From NCBI RefSeq assembly GCF_002000365.1, contig NZ_MVBK01000035.1:490-51773 (forward strand): a stretch of DNA of 51,284 nt, read 5' to 3'. The stretch is from Thioalkalivibrio denitrificans. Lineage in GTDB: Bacteria; Pseudomonadota; Gammaproteobacteria; Ectothiorhodospirales; Ectothiorhodospiraceae. Shown here one piece after another: positions 1 through 8,115 of the stretch. A model generated the notes under the pieces. The model did no database searches and was not told the origin of the DNA. It was given only the letters and a program-made list of their open reading frames with translations. Every line of letters starts with the position of its first letter. The stretch's first letter is position 1. A program made the translations under genes and the position numbers.

Positions 1-1
1 C

Positions 2-775
2 CAGCGCGCGCTGGTATGGCTGGACAGGGCCGAGAAGGCTGCCATCGGCTGTCCCGATGAACTGGCCGCCATACACGGTGTGCGGGGGATGAACCAATCC
101 GACGCGGCCGATTACGCACAGGCCATCGCAAGCCTGCAGGCGTCGCTGGCACAGGCAGGTGTGCGGGCGCAGCACCAGCGCGCGCTGGCCCACTCGCTGC
201 TGGGCCGGGTGCACCTGCTTGCCGGGCGCCATGACGCCGCCCGCGAGCATCTGAACAAGGCGGTTGAGGCCGTGGATCAGGCCCGATGGCTCGCCTTTCG
301 CCCCTGGCCGGAGGCCCTGCTGGCAGAGGTCGACATGGAGGAAGGTCGGGTCGATGCCGCCCACGGCCGGCTGGAACAGGCCTTTGCCCTGGCCTGCCAA
401 CTGGGCGATCCCTGCTGGGAGGGGGTGACGGCGCGCGGGCTGGGGCTGGTGGAGGCGAGGCTCGGCCATCACGACCTCGCACTCGTCTGGCTCGAAGATG
501 CCCGAAGGCGCTGCCTGCGTCCGGCATCGCCCTACCAGTGGGTGCACGGCTGGATCCTGGACGGCCTCGCGGAGGCGTCACCGCCGCGCGACGCCAACCG
601 TGCGGTCGCGTGGGCACATGCCCTGGAAGCGCTTGCCATGCGTGGCGTGATGCGTGAGTTCATGGTACGGGCCTGCCTGCATCGCCATCGGCTGGGCGAC
701 GCGGATGCCATGCCCGCCGCCCGCCTGCTGGCCGCGGACATCGATAGTCCGCGGCTGCAGCGCATGGTGCATTGA
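2..775 (+). CDS. TPR-repeat protein, C-terminal part (5' end outside window)
   Basis: The reading frame is open to the left edge of the window, so the gene begins upstream and only its last 257 residues are seen. A GTG at 80 is an in-frame codon and not a convincing start. The visible part is an all-helical array of TPR-like repeats rich in Ala, Leu and Arg, with recurring patterns such as LGRVHLLAGRHDAA and ARGLGLVEARLGHHDLAL. Such arrays form the C-terminal scaffold of LuxR/MalT-like or adenylate-cyclase-like signalling proteins. No effector or DNA-binding domain is visible, so the function is undetermined. It ends about 190 bp before the hemoglobin gene; that gap shows no clear terminator. 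Confidence 0.7.
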   Translation, partial: QRALVWLDRAEKAAIGCPDELAAIHGVRGMNQSDAADYAQAIASLQASLAQAGVRAQHQRALAHSLLGRVHLLAGRHDAAREHLNKAVEAVDQARWLAFRPWPEALLAEVDMEEGRVDAAHGRLEQAFALACQLGDPCWEGVTARGLGLVEARLGHHDLALVWLEDARRRCLRPASPYQWVHGWILDGLAEASPPRDANRAVAWAHALEALAMRGVMREFMVRACLHRHRLGDADAMPAARLLAADIDSPRLQRMVH

Positions 776-967
776 GTGGTTCGCGCTCCACCGGATAGGG
801 GTTGCTCAGCAGCGGGGTGGCAAGCGCTGGTGGACGCATGCTGATCACACGCGGGTTCACACGCCTCACGGGGAGCATGGCCTGCGCAAGGCACGACAGC
901 CTTGCGTCCTGTGCTTATCACGGGCCGCGGTTTCGCGCCCGGCCCCGGCAGAGAGAGGAGGTCAGCC

Positions 968-1330
968 ATGTCTCTGTATGAAGAAATCGGCGGTGAGCAG
1001 TCCATCCAGGCGGCGCTGGACCGCTTTTACGAAAAGGTCATGGGCGATCGACGCGTGAGCAGATTCTTTGACGGTCTCGACGTCGAGCGTATCAAGGGCA
1101 AGCAGAAGGCCTTTCTGTCCATGGCGTTTGGCGGACCGCAGAACTACGACGGCCGCGACCTGAGAACGGCGCACGAGCGGGCGGTCTCCCAGGGACTTCG
1201 GGAGGGCGAGTATGAAGTGTTCATGGGCCATTTCCGGGACACGCTGGAGGAACTCGGTGTCCCCGGCCCCAAGATCCGGGAGATTCTGGATATCGCCGCC
1301 ACCGGTCGGGACGATGTCCTGAATCACTGA
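968..1330 (+). CDS. Group 1 truncated hemoglobin
   Basis: A 120-residue globin of the truncated (2/2) class that binds heme and probably handles O2 or NO in the cytoplasm. The start ATG at 968 follows a strong GAGAGGAGG ribosome site; a longer frame from 902 has no such signal. Visible family marks are the LYEEIGG start, the FY pair at 20-21 (B9/B10, the distal-pocket Tyr), the conserved glycines at 55-56 and the proximal histidine in RTAHERA (about residue 69). The length matches the family. A DUF4242 gene follows 30 bp downstream and is probably co-transcribed. NO detoxification would fit the nir genes elsewhere in the window, but that link is inference. Confidence 0.93.
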   Translation: MSLYEEIGGEQSIQAALDRFYEKVMGDRRVSRFFDGLDVERIKGKQKAFLSMAFGGPQNYDGRDLRTAHERAVSQGLREGEYEVFMGHFRDTLEELGVPGPKIREILDIAATGRDDVLNH

Positions 1331-1360
1331 CTGGATCGCTCTACGGGAGGACAAGAAGCC

Positions 1361-1633
1361 ATGACCACATATGTGATCGAAAGAAACCTGGGGCAGGTCA
1401 GCGACGCGCAGTTGCAGGAAGCGGCTGCGTACTCAAAGCAGGTACGCAACGAAAGGTTCCCGGACGTGGGATGGGACCGCTCCTACGTCGTGAAGACCGA
1501 CTCGGGCCTGCTCACATTCTGCATCTACGAGGCCGAGAGTCCGGAACGGGTACTTGAACATGCCCGGGCCGCAAACCTGCCCGCCGACAGGATTCACGAG
1601 GTGGTCATGGTCGTGGACCCCGAGGCGCTGTAA
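1361..1633 (+). CDS. DUF4242 (SCO4226-like) small protein
   Basis: A 90-residue protein with the ferredoxin-like dimeric alpha/beta pattern of DUF4242. It starts MTTYVIERNLGQVSD, has a central VKTDSGLLTFCIYEAESPE strand-turn and ends in EVVMVVDPE. The Streptomyces relative SCO4226 binds nickel; whether this one does is not evident. The start is preceded by GGGAGGACAAG, and the gene lies 30 bp after the truncated hemoglobin, so both are likely one transcript. No signal peptide is seen. A palindromic hairpin at 1712-1746 lies between it and the convergent GST gene. Confidence 0.85.
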   Translation: MTTYVIERNLGQVSDAQLQEAAAYSKQVRNERFPDVGWDRSYVVKTDSGLLTFCIYEAESPERVLEHARAANLPADRIHEVVMVVDPEAL

Positions 1634-1690
1634 TCCGAGGTACCGGGGCCGCTTCCGGGTTGGCGGTTCCGGTACCCGGCGGTCAGTGCG

Positions 1691-1746
1691 TAGGCCGGAT
1701 CCGGCGCAGCCGCATCCGCCATGCCCGGCTGAGGCATGGCGGATGC
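1691..1746. repeat. REP-like palindrome / bidirectional terminator candidate
   Basis: A perfect 14-bp stem (1712-1725 with 1733-1746, 7-nt loop) lies between two convergent genes. The preceding bases GTAGGCCGGATCCGGCG and the stem CGCATCCGCC resemble the enterobacterial REP consensus (GCCGGAT...CGCATCCGGC). There is no T-tract, so it may stabilise 3' ends or block read-through rather than act as a classical terminator. Confidence 0.6.
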
Positions 1747-1819
1747 GCTTCGTTTGTCCGCCCTGCGTCTCTCGGCTTGCCTGTGAAAAATCTGCCTGGC
1801 GATTACGGTTTCCCCGGGG

Positions 1820-2530
1820 TCAGCCGTCCAGCCCGGGGTAGTGGCGGAAGATGCCGTCCTCGTTGAACGGGATGCGCCGGTCCGAGTCCAGGTAGGCAGC
1901 GATCTCCGGGCGACGGGCGATGCGATCGTGCAGGGTGATCAGCCCGGGTATCGATGGCTCCAGGCGCCGCATCATGCGCGGGAAGGCGTAGCGCAGCCCC
2001 GCGATCACCTGGAACATGGACAGATCCACGTAGGTGAGGGCGCGGCCCGCCATGTGGCCCCGGCCCGTAGTGTTGGCGGCGAGTACCCGCTCGAAGTAAC
2101 CGAGCAGTTCGGCGGCGCGTTCGCCGGTGAAATACGCCGAGCGCCGCTTCGCCTCCCGTTGCTGGTCCTCGTAATAGAGGTGCGCGCCGACGGGATGGTG
2201 CGTGTCGTGCACGTCCACGATCAGGTCCTCCACCGTGAGCTGGAGCTGATGCAGCCACAACCGCGAGGACTCGGCCCGCGGCGACAGGCCAAGGCGGGGA
2301 CCGAGAAAATGCAGGATGTTCGCGGTCTGGGCGATCAGCAGGCGTCCGGCGCGAAGGAACGGCGGCGCGAAGGGCGGTCGCGCAAGTTTCGGGTCCTCCA
2401 GCACATCCAGCATGGCCTGCATGTTCTTGCGGGCGACGTCCACGTAGTCCGCGCCCGCCGCCTCCAGTGCCAGGCGCACGAATTCACCCCGGCCCTGGAT
2501 CGTCGGCCAGTAATAGAGTTCGTAGCGCAT
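1820..2530 (-). CDS. Glutathione S-transferase family protein
   Basis: A 236-residue GST. The N-terminal thioredoxin-like domain begins MRYELYYWPTIQGRGEFVRLALEAAG, the pattern of classes in which a Tyr near residue 7 activates glutathione. QTANILHFLG (about 70-80) is the glutathione-binding turn before the helical C-terminal domain. ALTYVDLSMFQVIAGL is the usual N-capping region of the second domain. Expected to be cytosolic and to conjugate or reduce electrophiles; the substrate cannot be told from sequence. It stands alone, convergent with the DUF4242 gene. Confidence 0.88.
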   Translation of the reverse strand: MRYELYYWPTIQGRGEFVRLALEAAGADYVDVARKNMQAMLDVLEDPKLARPPFAPPFLRAGRLLIAQTANILHFLGPRLGLSPRAESSRLWLHQLQLTVEDLIVDVHDTHHPVGAHLYYEDQQREAKRRSAYFTGERAAELLGYFERVLAANTTGRGHMAGRALTYVDLSMFQVIAGLRYAFPRMMRRLEPSIPGLITLHDRIARRPEIAAYLDSDRRIPFNEDGIFRHYPGLDG

Positions 2531-2555
2531 CCCGCCGCCCGGGGACCGCGACCAA

Positions 2556-2888
2556 TCAGACCAGCAGGATAATGATGATGATGATCAGCAGCAGCTGGAT
2601 CGTCGACAGGCTGCCGCCCGCGGGTAGCTCGGTGATCTGCCCGGCGAGTTGTGCGACCTCCTCATCGGTCATCTGATCCACGCGCTTGTGGGCCGCCGCC
2701 GGGTCCACGCCCAGCTGCACCAGTTCCTGCTGCACATCCTGGCGCTGCAGCTGCTCGATCAGTTGTGCGCGTTCTCCTTCACGCAGCAGTTCGTTGGTGC
2801 CCACCATGCCCGCCTGCAGCGGTACGATTGGTATGAGCAGCATGGCCAGCAGGCCGACCATCAACCCCGTTATTCTTCTCCAGGACAT
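2556..2888 (-). CDS. PA2779-family protein, signal peptide and C-terminal membrane tail
   Basis: A 110-residue protein read from an ATG at 2888 with a CGAGGG ribosome site; a longer frame adds 55 residues without support. Residues 1-30 form a signal or anchor segment (MSWRRITGLMVGLLAMLLIP). The middle is helical with LGVDPAAAHKRVDQMTDEEVAQLA, typical of PA2779-type proteins. The last about 20 residues are an extreme Ile/Leu run (LLLIIIIIILLV). In other genomes PA2779 proteins sit beside a PA2778 cysteine peptidase; no such partner is here. The function is unknown. Confidence 0.8.
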   Translation of the reverse strand: MSWRRITGLMVGLLAMLLIPIVPLQAGMVGTNELLREGERAQLIEQLQRQDVQQELVQLGVDPAAAHKRVDQMTDEEVAQLAGQITELPAGGSLSTIQLLLIIIIIILLV

Positions 2889-3069
2889 GGCGTGACCCTC
2901 GAATATCGTCGTGACTCGAACGGGTTTCAGGCGTATCGCGGCAGAGGCCGGCATACGCCCTCCCCGTGACGCTATCGGGGCGATTTGCGTAAAGTCAACG
3001 AAGTTTCGAATGTAATGTGACCCGTTGCCGATTGCTTTCGCTCCGGCAACCACGAGGGAGCAGTGACGG

Positions 3070-3915
3070 ATGCAAACCCTGTCCTACAGGCACTGGGTGG
3101 GCCGGCTGGTCAGCCAGGAGGAATTGCGGCTTATGCTGGCGCTGCTGGTGCTGCTCGTCGTGCTGCTGGCGATCGGCGGCGTGCTGCCGCGACTCAGCGA
3201 CGGTCCAGTCGTGCTGGTGTGGGTGTTGCTCTGGCTGCCGCTGCTGGGGCTGCTGTTCTGGCGCCGCCGCCTGGCGCGCCGCGCCTGGCTTCGGGTCTAC
3301 CTGAGGGACACCAGTCCGTGGTCCGCCAGGTTGCGCGGCGGGGTCCTGATGCTGCTCGGCCAGGCCCTGCTGGCGGCGGTGTTCGCCCTGGCGCTGCTCC
3401 TCTCCCTGGCCCGGGGTATCGCGCCTTCCGTCTGGGTCGTGCTGATCCTTTCCGTGCCGTTGTGGTCCAAGGTCTGGACGCTGGCGGGACGCGGTCTTCA
3501 GCGACATGCCAGCCCCGAGTTCCTGCCCGTGACGGCGGGGCGGGCCGTGGTCTGGGCATCCGGAATCGTGCTCGTGCTGGGCCTGGGCATTCGCAGCCTC
3601 TGGCAGCCGGTGCCGGACCTGGGTGAGGTGACTCTGTACGACACGGTCCGCCATTACGCCGCGGAACAGGACGTCCGCAGCACCGTGCTGGGGGGACTGC
3701 TGTCCGTTTTTGCCGTGCTGGAGGGTGTGCCCCACTGGCTGGCGCAGCACTGGTTCGATGGCCTGCCGGGTCTGGGTCTGAAGGTGATCGCCTGGATGGT
3801 GGTGCTGGTGCGGGAGTGGCTTTTCGTGTGGCCCTTGCTGCTGCTGTGCGCGGCCGTCTCACATATGGTCTATCGACATGAACACCGACACGAACCCGGC
3901 CATTCCGGCCCCTGA
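3070..3915 (+). CDS. Uncharacterised multi-pass membrane protein
   Basis: A 281-residue protein, not recognised as any named family. It has about six or seven hydrophobic segments: residues 20-40, 46-64, 92-115, 120-135, 158-175 and two near the C-terminus (about 210-265). The cytoplasmic tail is His/Arg-rich (MVYRHEHRHEPGHSGP). A GAGGGAGCAG ribosome site precedes the ATG. Its last 38 bp overlap the next gene in another frame, which indicates tight translational coupling, so the two products probably work together at the inner membrane. The 3'-overlapping neighbour is also uncharacterised. Confidence 0.78.
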   Translation: MQTLSYRHWVGRLVSQEELRLMLALLVLLVVLLAIGGVLPRLSDGPVVLVWVLLWLPLLGLLFWRRRLARRAWLRVYLRDTSPWSARLRGGVLMLLGQALLAAVFALALLLSLARGIAPSVWVVLILSVPLWSKVWTLAGRGLQRHASPEFLPVTAGRAVVWASGIVLVLGLGIRSLWQPVPDLGEVTLYDTVRHYAAEQDVRSTVLGGLLSVFAVLEGVPHWLAQHWFDGLPGLGLKVIAWMVVLVREWLFVWPLLLLCAAVSHMVYRHEHRHEPGHSGP

Positions 3916-4993
3916 TGCGCAACGCCATCACCTGGCCTACCTGCTGGCGGTGGGCCTGCTCATGGCCGGGCTCCTGTGGACACTGACAGCGGACGATCCC
4001 TGGGATTGGGTCCTGCCCGAGCGCGTGGGCGTGGCGATCGGCGAAGAGGTCTATCTGGTGCCCGAGCGCCAGCTGGCCCGTCTGTCGGCCACCCGGCCCG
4101 AATGGCTCACCGATGCCGAGAGCCGGGCGCTGGATCGCATGGAAGCCGCTGTGCACGACGAGCTCGATGGGCTTTTCGTCGGTGTTCATGACCGGGTGCC
4201 CGGGTTCGTGGACTGGTACTACTCCGTCCCCGGCGCCACGCTCCGCCTGGTCGCGGCGATGCCGAACCCGTTCTGGCGCAACCGCACGGAGTTCATCACC
4301 ACCGCCATCGGCTCGCGTTTGTTCCCGGAGGATACCTGGGAGACGGATCTGGAGGCCGTGGATCGGGCGCTGGGCGAGGCGTACCGGCGCGAGCTGGCTG
4401 CACTGGAGGCCCAGTGGCTGGCCTGGTTGGCCCGCGAACTGGCGTCCTACCGCCAGGACCACCCGCTGTCCCCGGACCGGGAGACCGTGGACTTCAACCG
4501 GCGCCTGCAGGCGCATCTGGCGCAACTCCCGCACAACGACCACATCGGCATCCAGGCGGCGGCCGGGCTGGGTGGCGGTGCGCTGCTGGCCCGCGCCGCC
4601 ATAGGCCGGGTGAACGCGCGTGCGGCCAGTGCCCGGGCCGCCACCCGGCTCAGTTCCCGGGGTACTGCGGGCGCCAGTGCCGCGGCATGCGGTCTCACCG
4701 GTCCCCTGGCCGTCGGTTGCGGCGTACTGGTGTTCAGCGGGGTCATTCTAGGCACCGAGTGGGCGCTGCTTCGGATGGACGAAGCACTGCACCGGGACGA
4801 ACTGGAAGCGGCCCTGCACCGCAGCGTCGACGCCCTGCACGAATCCATGCTGAACGAGTACGGGGAACCGCTGTTGGCCCTGTTCCGTGCAAGCCTCACC
4901 GATCTCAATGCGAGCGTGCAGGGGAGCCTGCGCCCCATCGACCGGATCCGCGCCGCCTCGCCCGCCACGCCGGAACCGGTGCCGGGCGACTGA
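3878..4993 (+). CDS. Uncharacterised membrane-anchored protein
   Basis: A 371-residue protein with one N-terminal membrane segment (about residues 20-40), a long soluble region with a PGFVDWYYSVPGATLRL motif, and a second Gly/Ala-rich hydrophobic patch at about 225-300 (GLGGGALLARAAIGRV, then CGLTGPLAVGCGVLVFSGVILG). A helical tail follows. The pattern suggests a periplasmic domain held by two membrane regions. It starts inside the preceding membrane-protein gene (38 bp overlap), so the pair is translationally coupled. I do not recognise the family. Confidence 0.75.
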   Translation: MNTDTNPAIPAPDAQRHHLAYLLAVGLLMAGLLWTLTADDPWDWVLPERVGVAIGEEVYLVPERQLARLSATRPEWLTDAESRALDRMEAAVHDELDGLFVGVHDRVPGFVDWYYSVPGATLRLVAAMPNPFWRNRTEFITTAIGSRLFPEDTWETDLEAVDRALGEAYRRELAALEAQWLAWLARELASYRQDHPLSPDRETVDFNRRLQAHLAQLPHNDHIGIQAAAGLGGGALLARAAIGRVNARAASARAATRLSSRGTAGASAAACGLTGPLAVGCGVLVFSGVILGTEWALLRMDEALHRDELEAALHRSVDALHESMLNEYGEPLLALFRASLTDLNASVQGSLRPIDRIRAASPATPEPVPGD

Positions 4994-5119
4994 CCCCGGG
5001 CTCTGCCGGGGGTACTGCGACGAAGCGCTCAGTTTCGCCTGTCCCGGCGGGGTGCGCCGCGTCGCCGATGTATCATGCGCGCAGCATTGATGTCTCACCA
5101 CGCACAAGGGAGCCGCGGC

Positions 5120-5995
5120 ATGGACGTGAAACGGATCATACGGAACATTTTTCTGCTTTTTCTCATCGGTGCCGCCTCCGGCGCGGTACAGGCGCAGGGA
5201 CCGGCGCTCTGGGAGGTGCGCGACGGGGATGCCACGCTGGTCATCATGGGCTCGGTACATTTGCTCCGGCCGGACATCCACTGGCTGAACCCGGAGCTTG
5301 AGCGGCGCTTTGATGCCGCCTCGCGGCTGGTGCTGGAGGTGGGAGACCTGCAGGCCGCCGAGGCCGTGATGATGCGCTTCATCCACGAGAAGGGGTTCTA
5401 CCCGCCCGGGCAGAGCCTGGCCGACGAACTGGAGCCGGCCACCTTCGAAAGGGCGCTGGCCCTGGCGGAATCCCTCGGCGCCGCGCGTGCCGAATTCGCA
5501 CAGATGCGCCCCTGGCTCGCCGGCATCATCCTGACGCAACTCTGGGCGGCCAGTCATGGCTACGATCCCGGTTTCGGCGTGGACATGGTGCTGAATCAGC
5601 GCGCCGCGCGTACCGGCAAGCCGGTGATCGGTCTGGAGAGCGCGCAGGAGCAGATGGAGATCCTCATCCACGGCCTGGGTGAGGACGCCGAAATGATCAT
5701 CGAGCAAACCCTGACGCAGCTGGAGGACCGGGATTACATCGACGCCCTGGTCACCGCCTGGCTGGAAGGCGACATGGAGGTCCTGGACCGGCTCATGCGC
5801 GAGGCCTTCGCGGATTACCCGGAGGCCTGGGAGGTGCTCATCGCGCAACGCAATCGAAACTGGGTCGTCGAGATCGGGCACATGCTCGAGACGCCGGGCA
5901 GCGAGTTCGTGGTGGTGGGCGCCGCCCACCTGGTGGGACCGGACAATGTGCTGGACCTGCTGGATGCCCGGGGCTACACGGTCGTTCGCCGGTAA
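5120..5995 (+). CDS. TraB/GumN family protein, exported
   Basis: A 291-residue TraB/GumN (PF01963) protein. The ATG at 5120 is chosen because AAGGGAG precedes it and a clean signal peptide follows (MDVKRIIRNIFLLFLIGAASG, cut near VQA-QG); a 15-codon longer frame lacks both. Family marks are LWEVRDGDATLVIMGSVHLL (the GSxH motif), RPWLAGIILTQL, GVDMVLNQRAARTGKPVIGLES and the C-terminal VVGAAHLVGPDNVLDLL. The fold is related to the Tiki protease family, in which the GxxH and GAxH motifs bind metal. Its bacterial role is not established. It converges with the DUF502 gene, stop to stop, with 3 bp between. Confidence 0.88.
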   Translation: MDVKRIIRNIFLLFLIGAASGAVQAQGPALWEVRDGDATLVIMGSVHLLRPDIHWLNPELERRFDAASRLVLEVGDLQAAEAVMMRFIHEKGFYPPGQSLADELEPATFERALALAESLGAARAEFAQMRPWLAGIILTQLWAASHGYDPGFGVDMVLNQRAARTGKPVIGLESAQEQMEILIHGLGEDAEMIIEQTLTQLEDRDYIDALVTAWLEGDMEVLDRLMREAFADYPEAWEVLIAQRNRNWVVEIGHMLETPGSEFVVVGAAHLVGPDNVLDLLDARGYTVVRR

Positions 5996-5998
5996 TCA

Positions 5999-6601
5999 TC
6001 AGCTTCGACCGTTCTCCTTGCGTGCCGATACGCCCGCCGTGAGCGCATAGCGCATGGCGTCCTCCAGCGAGAGGTCCAGCTTCTCCACCCGTTTGCGCGG
6101 CAGCATCAGCGTGTAGCCGCCGATCTGGTAGCTCATGGGTGTGTAGACGGCGATCGTGTCGTCACCGCCGAGATTGTCCGGCAGGCCGGTGAAGTCTTCC
6201 CGGGTGATGAAGCCCACCAGCTTGAAGTCGGTGCCCGGAAAGCTCACCAGCACCGCCTGACCGAAGCGCTCGTGGATGTCGCCCGAAAGCAGACGCGTCA
6301 CGTCGCGCACCGTACCGTGGATGGTCTTCACCACGGGGATGCGCTCCATCAGGCCTTCCAGCCAGTCGAACAGCCCTCGCACCAGATATGCCCGCAGGAG
6401 AAAACCGAGGGCGAGGATGAGCACGAGCCCCGCGAAGATCCCCAGGCCCGGAAAGTACAGCAGTTCGGGCAGGATGGCCTGCAAGATGCCGCCGAGCACC
6501 TGTTCCAGTGTGCTGCCGATCCACCACAGCAGTGCCAGGGTGATCATGATGGGCAGAATCGCGGCGAGGCCGGTGAGGAATGTGCGGGCTAGGTTTGGCA
6601 T
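5999..6601 (-). CDS. DUF502 inner-membrane protein
   Basis: A 200-residue DUF502 protein. Two membrane segments (about 8-28 and 45-68) flank the conserved FPGLGIFAG stretch. Then come RIPVVKTIHGTVRDVTRLL, FGQAVLVSFP and the C-terminal VAVYTPMS-like region (here IAVYTPMSYQIGGYTL), all typical of the family. The function is unknown; plant homologues are called COV (continuous vascular ring). Its upstream region abuts the divergent TetR regulator gene. Confidence 0.9.
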   Translation of the reverse strand: MPNLARTFLTGLAAILPIMITLALLWWIGSTLEQVLGGILQAILPELLYFPGLGIFAGLVLILALGFLLRAYLVRGLFDWLEGLMERIPVVKTIHGTVRDVTRLLSGDIHERFGQAVLVSFPGTDFKLVGFITREDFTGLPDNLGGDDTIAVYTPMSYQIGGYTLMLPRKRVEKLDLSLEDAMRYALTAGVSARKENGRS

Positions 6602-6712
6602 CGCGGGCTCCAGGCAGGTCGAGGTGAACCGATGCTAACCCATCCGCCCTCCGGGAATCGCGCCGAAGCCGCATGCCTGTGCACCGCTTCGCATTCCCCG
6701 CGCGCCCGTCAC

Positions 6713-6762
6713 TTGACGCCGATGGCGCTTCACGTATGCTTATGAATGGACCAATCGGTCTA
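6713..6762 (+). promoter_or_regulatory. TetR gene promoter with operator at +1
   Basis: TTGACG (6713-6718), a 16-bp spacer and TATGCT (6735-6740) form a sigma-70-type promoter. The predicted start point falls on the palindrome TGGACCAATCGGTCTA (6747-6762). The arms GACC/GGTC match the perfect operator in front of the cupin gene, so autorepression is expected. The palindrome covers the first possible ATG (6746), which argues for a start at 6770 or 6776. Confidence 0.7.
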
Positions 6763-6769
6763 TTATGGG

Positions 6770-7348
6770 ATGACGATGCGTACTACCAGACAACGGCTGC
6801 TGGAAGAGGGTCTGGCCCTGCTCCTGCGCCACGGTTACAACGATCTCGGCATCCAGGCCCTGCTGGACGCCACAGGCATTCCCAAGGGTTCCTTCTACCA
6901 CCACTTCCGCAGTAAGGAGGACTTTGCCCTGCAGGTGGTGGATCACTACATGGCCGAAGTGCATGCCGGCCTCGACGCCTGCCTGGGAGACCGGTCGCGG
7001 GCGCCGCTGGAGCGCGTGCGCGATTTCTTTGAACTCTCCCGGGAAAAGTACCGCCGCGAAGGCTACATGGGCTGTCTGCTGGGCGGGCTTGGGCAGGAAC
7101 TGTCCGGCGTGAGCGAGGCTTTTCGCTACAAGATCGAATGGTGTTTCTCCGAGATCGCCGGGCGAATCGCCGTATCCCTGGAGGAGGCCCGTCAGTGCGG
7201 GGATCTGCCCGCGGAGACCGACGTGCATCACCTGGCGGGCCTGCTGCTGGACTGCTGGGAGGGTGCGGCCCTGCGCAGTCGCCTGCGCCGCGATCCCGCG
7301 CCGCTCGAGGCCATGCTCGACTTCTATTTCCGTGCTGCCGTGTCCTGA
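6770..7348 (+). CDS. TetR-family regulator, NemR/AcuR-like
   Basis: A 192-residue TetR repressor. The DNA-binding domain is at about 5-52 (TRQRLLEEGLALLLRHGYND, then IPKGSFYHHFRSKEDFAL). The sequence GCLLGG at about 101-106 aligns with the Cys106 region of E. coli NemR, the thiol that senses electrophiles and oxidants; the cysteine is kept here (Cys102). The ATG at 6770 is preferred over 6746, because the latter lies inside the operator at the predicted transcription start; 6776 is also possible. It probably represses itself and the following cupin gene. The inducer is unknown. Confidence 0.88.
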   Translation: MTMRTTRQRLLEEGLALLLRHGYNDLGIQALLDATGIPKGSFYHHFRSKEDFALQVVDHYMAEVHAGLDACLGDRSRAPLERVRDFFELSREKYRREGYMGCLLGGLGQELSGVSEAFRYKIEWCFSEIAGRIAVSLEEARQCGDLPAETDVHHLAGLLLDCWEGAALRSRLRRDPAPLEAMLDFYFRAAVS

Positions 7349-7379
7349 ACCCCCGCCCCACATGGATGGGCCGATCCCC

Positions 7380-7429
7380 TTGACGTCCCGGCATGGGCAA
7401 CTACACTCCAGACTAGACCGATTGGTCTA
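7380..7429 (+). promoter_or_regulatory. Cupin gene promoter with perfect TetR operator
   Basis: TTGACG (7380-7385), a 16-bp spacer and TACACT (7402-7407) are followed at the predicted +1 by TAGACCGATTGGTCTA (7414-7429). The operator is a perfect inverted repeat of TAGACC with a 4-bp centre. Spacing and operator position duplicate those of the TetR gene promoter, so both are predicted to be repressed by the same regulator. Confidence 0.75.
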
Positions 7430-7519
7430 ATTCTGTGATTGTCCGTCAGGCGTCCTGCCCTGTTTGTCCAGGCGGCCAGGGATGGGCCCGCGGACACCTG
7501 TCCAACACGGGAGGAAACC

Positions 7520-7906
7520 ATGCGCATCGCGAGATCCGAGGTACCCGAAGTATTCAACGTCACCGGCGCCGTGGCGCGCCAGGTGCTTGGCTTCGGCGAC
7601 GCGACCGACTATGGCGCCATGACCGGCGAGTATTTCTCGCTGGCTGCCGGCACCGACATCACGCCCCTGCTGAAAGGCCTGAGGGAAGACCTGTGCCAGT
7701 CGCCGCACTGGGGTTACATGATCCAGGGGCGTCTGACCGTCACCTACAGCGACGGCGAGCAGGAGACCGTACGCGCCGGCGACCTTTTTTACTGGCCCCC
7801 GGGTCACACGCTCAAGGTGGACGAGGACGCCGAGATCATCCTGTTCAGTCCACAGGTGGAGCACTGCGCCACGCTGAACCACCTGAAGGGGCAACTGACC
7901 AGCTGA
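7520..7906 (+). CDS. Small cupin-domain protein
   Basis: A 128-residue single-domain cupin read from the ATG at 7520, which has a perfect GGGAGG site 6 bp ahead; an upstream in-frame extension of 27 codons overlaps the promoter region and is rejected. Motif 1 is weak (SPHWGYMIQGRLTVTYSDGE) and motif 2 is AGDLFYWPPGHTLKVDEDAEIILFSP (about 84-110). One of the usual metal histidines is replaced, so metal binding is uncertain. The operator at 7414-7429 puts it under the TetR regulator upstream. The substrate is unknown; a role in handling a reactive compound is an inference from the regulator type. Confidence 0.85.
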   Translation: MRIARSEVPEVFNVTGAVARQVLGFGDATDYGAMTGEYFSLAAGTDITPLLKGLREDLCQSPHWGYMIQGRLTVTYSDGEQETVRAGDLFYWPPGHTLKVDEDAEIILFSPQVEHCATLNHLKGQLTS

Positions 7907-7960
7907 ACAACCGGTTGCCCGGCGCTGGCCGGTGGCCTATCGCGATGCTTGCGGTCGATC

Positions 7961-8105
7961 GGCCTGTCTCGCTTGCTCATAGGGCGGCCCATGGCCTCCA
8001 ATTCGACGGCGGGCACGGCCCGCCCTGTGTTTCTCCTTCCAGAGACGGCGCGAGACAGGCCGGGAGACCACAATCACTCACGATCCCTGGCGCAATATCC
8101 GGGCT
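7961..8105. repeat. Structured intergenic element with inverted repeats
   Basis: GGCCTGTCTCGC (7961-7972) is repeated in inverted form, without mismatch, at 8050-8061. Inside it AGGGCGG (7981-7987) pairs with CCGCCCT (8020-8026), giving a nested hairpin about 100 nt long. Just downstream, ATATCCGGGCTA (8094-8105) matches the end sequence of the MITE-like element between ccmA and ccmB. This may be a degraded mobile element or a structured RNA in the 5' region of the next gene. Confidence 0.5.
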
Positions 8106-8115
8106 AAAATGAGCC

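Noticed and set aside
6746-6769. ATG at 6746 as the TetR start
   Set aside because: It lies inside the operator and at the predicted transcription start, so the message would have no leader; 6770 or 6776 is preferred.
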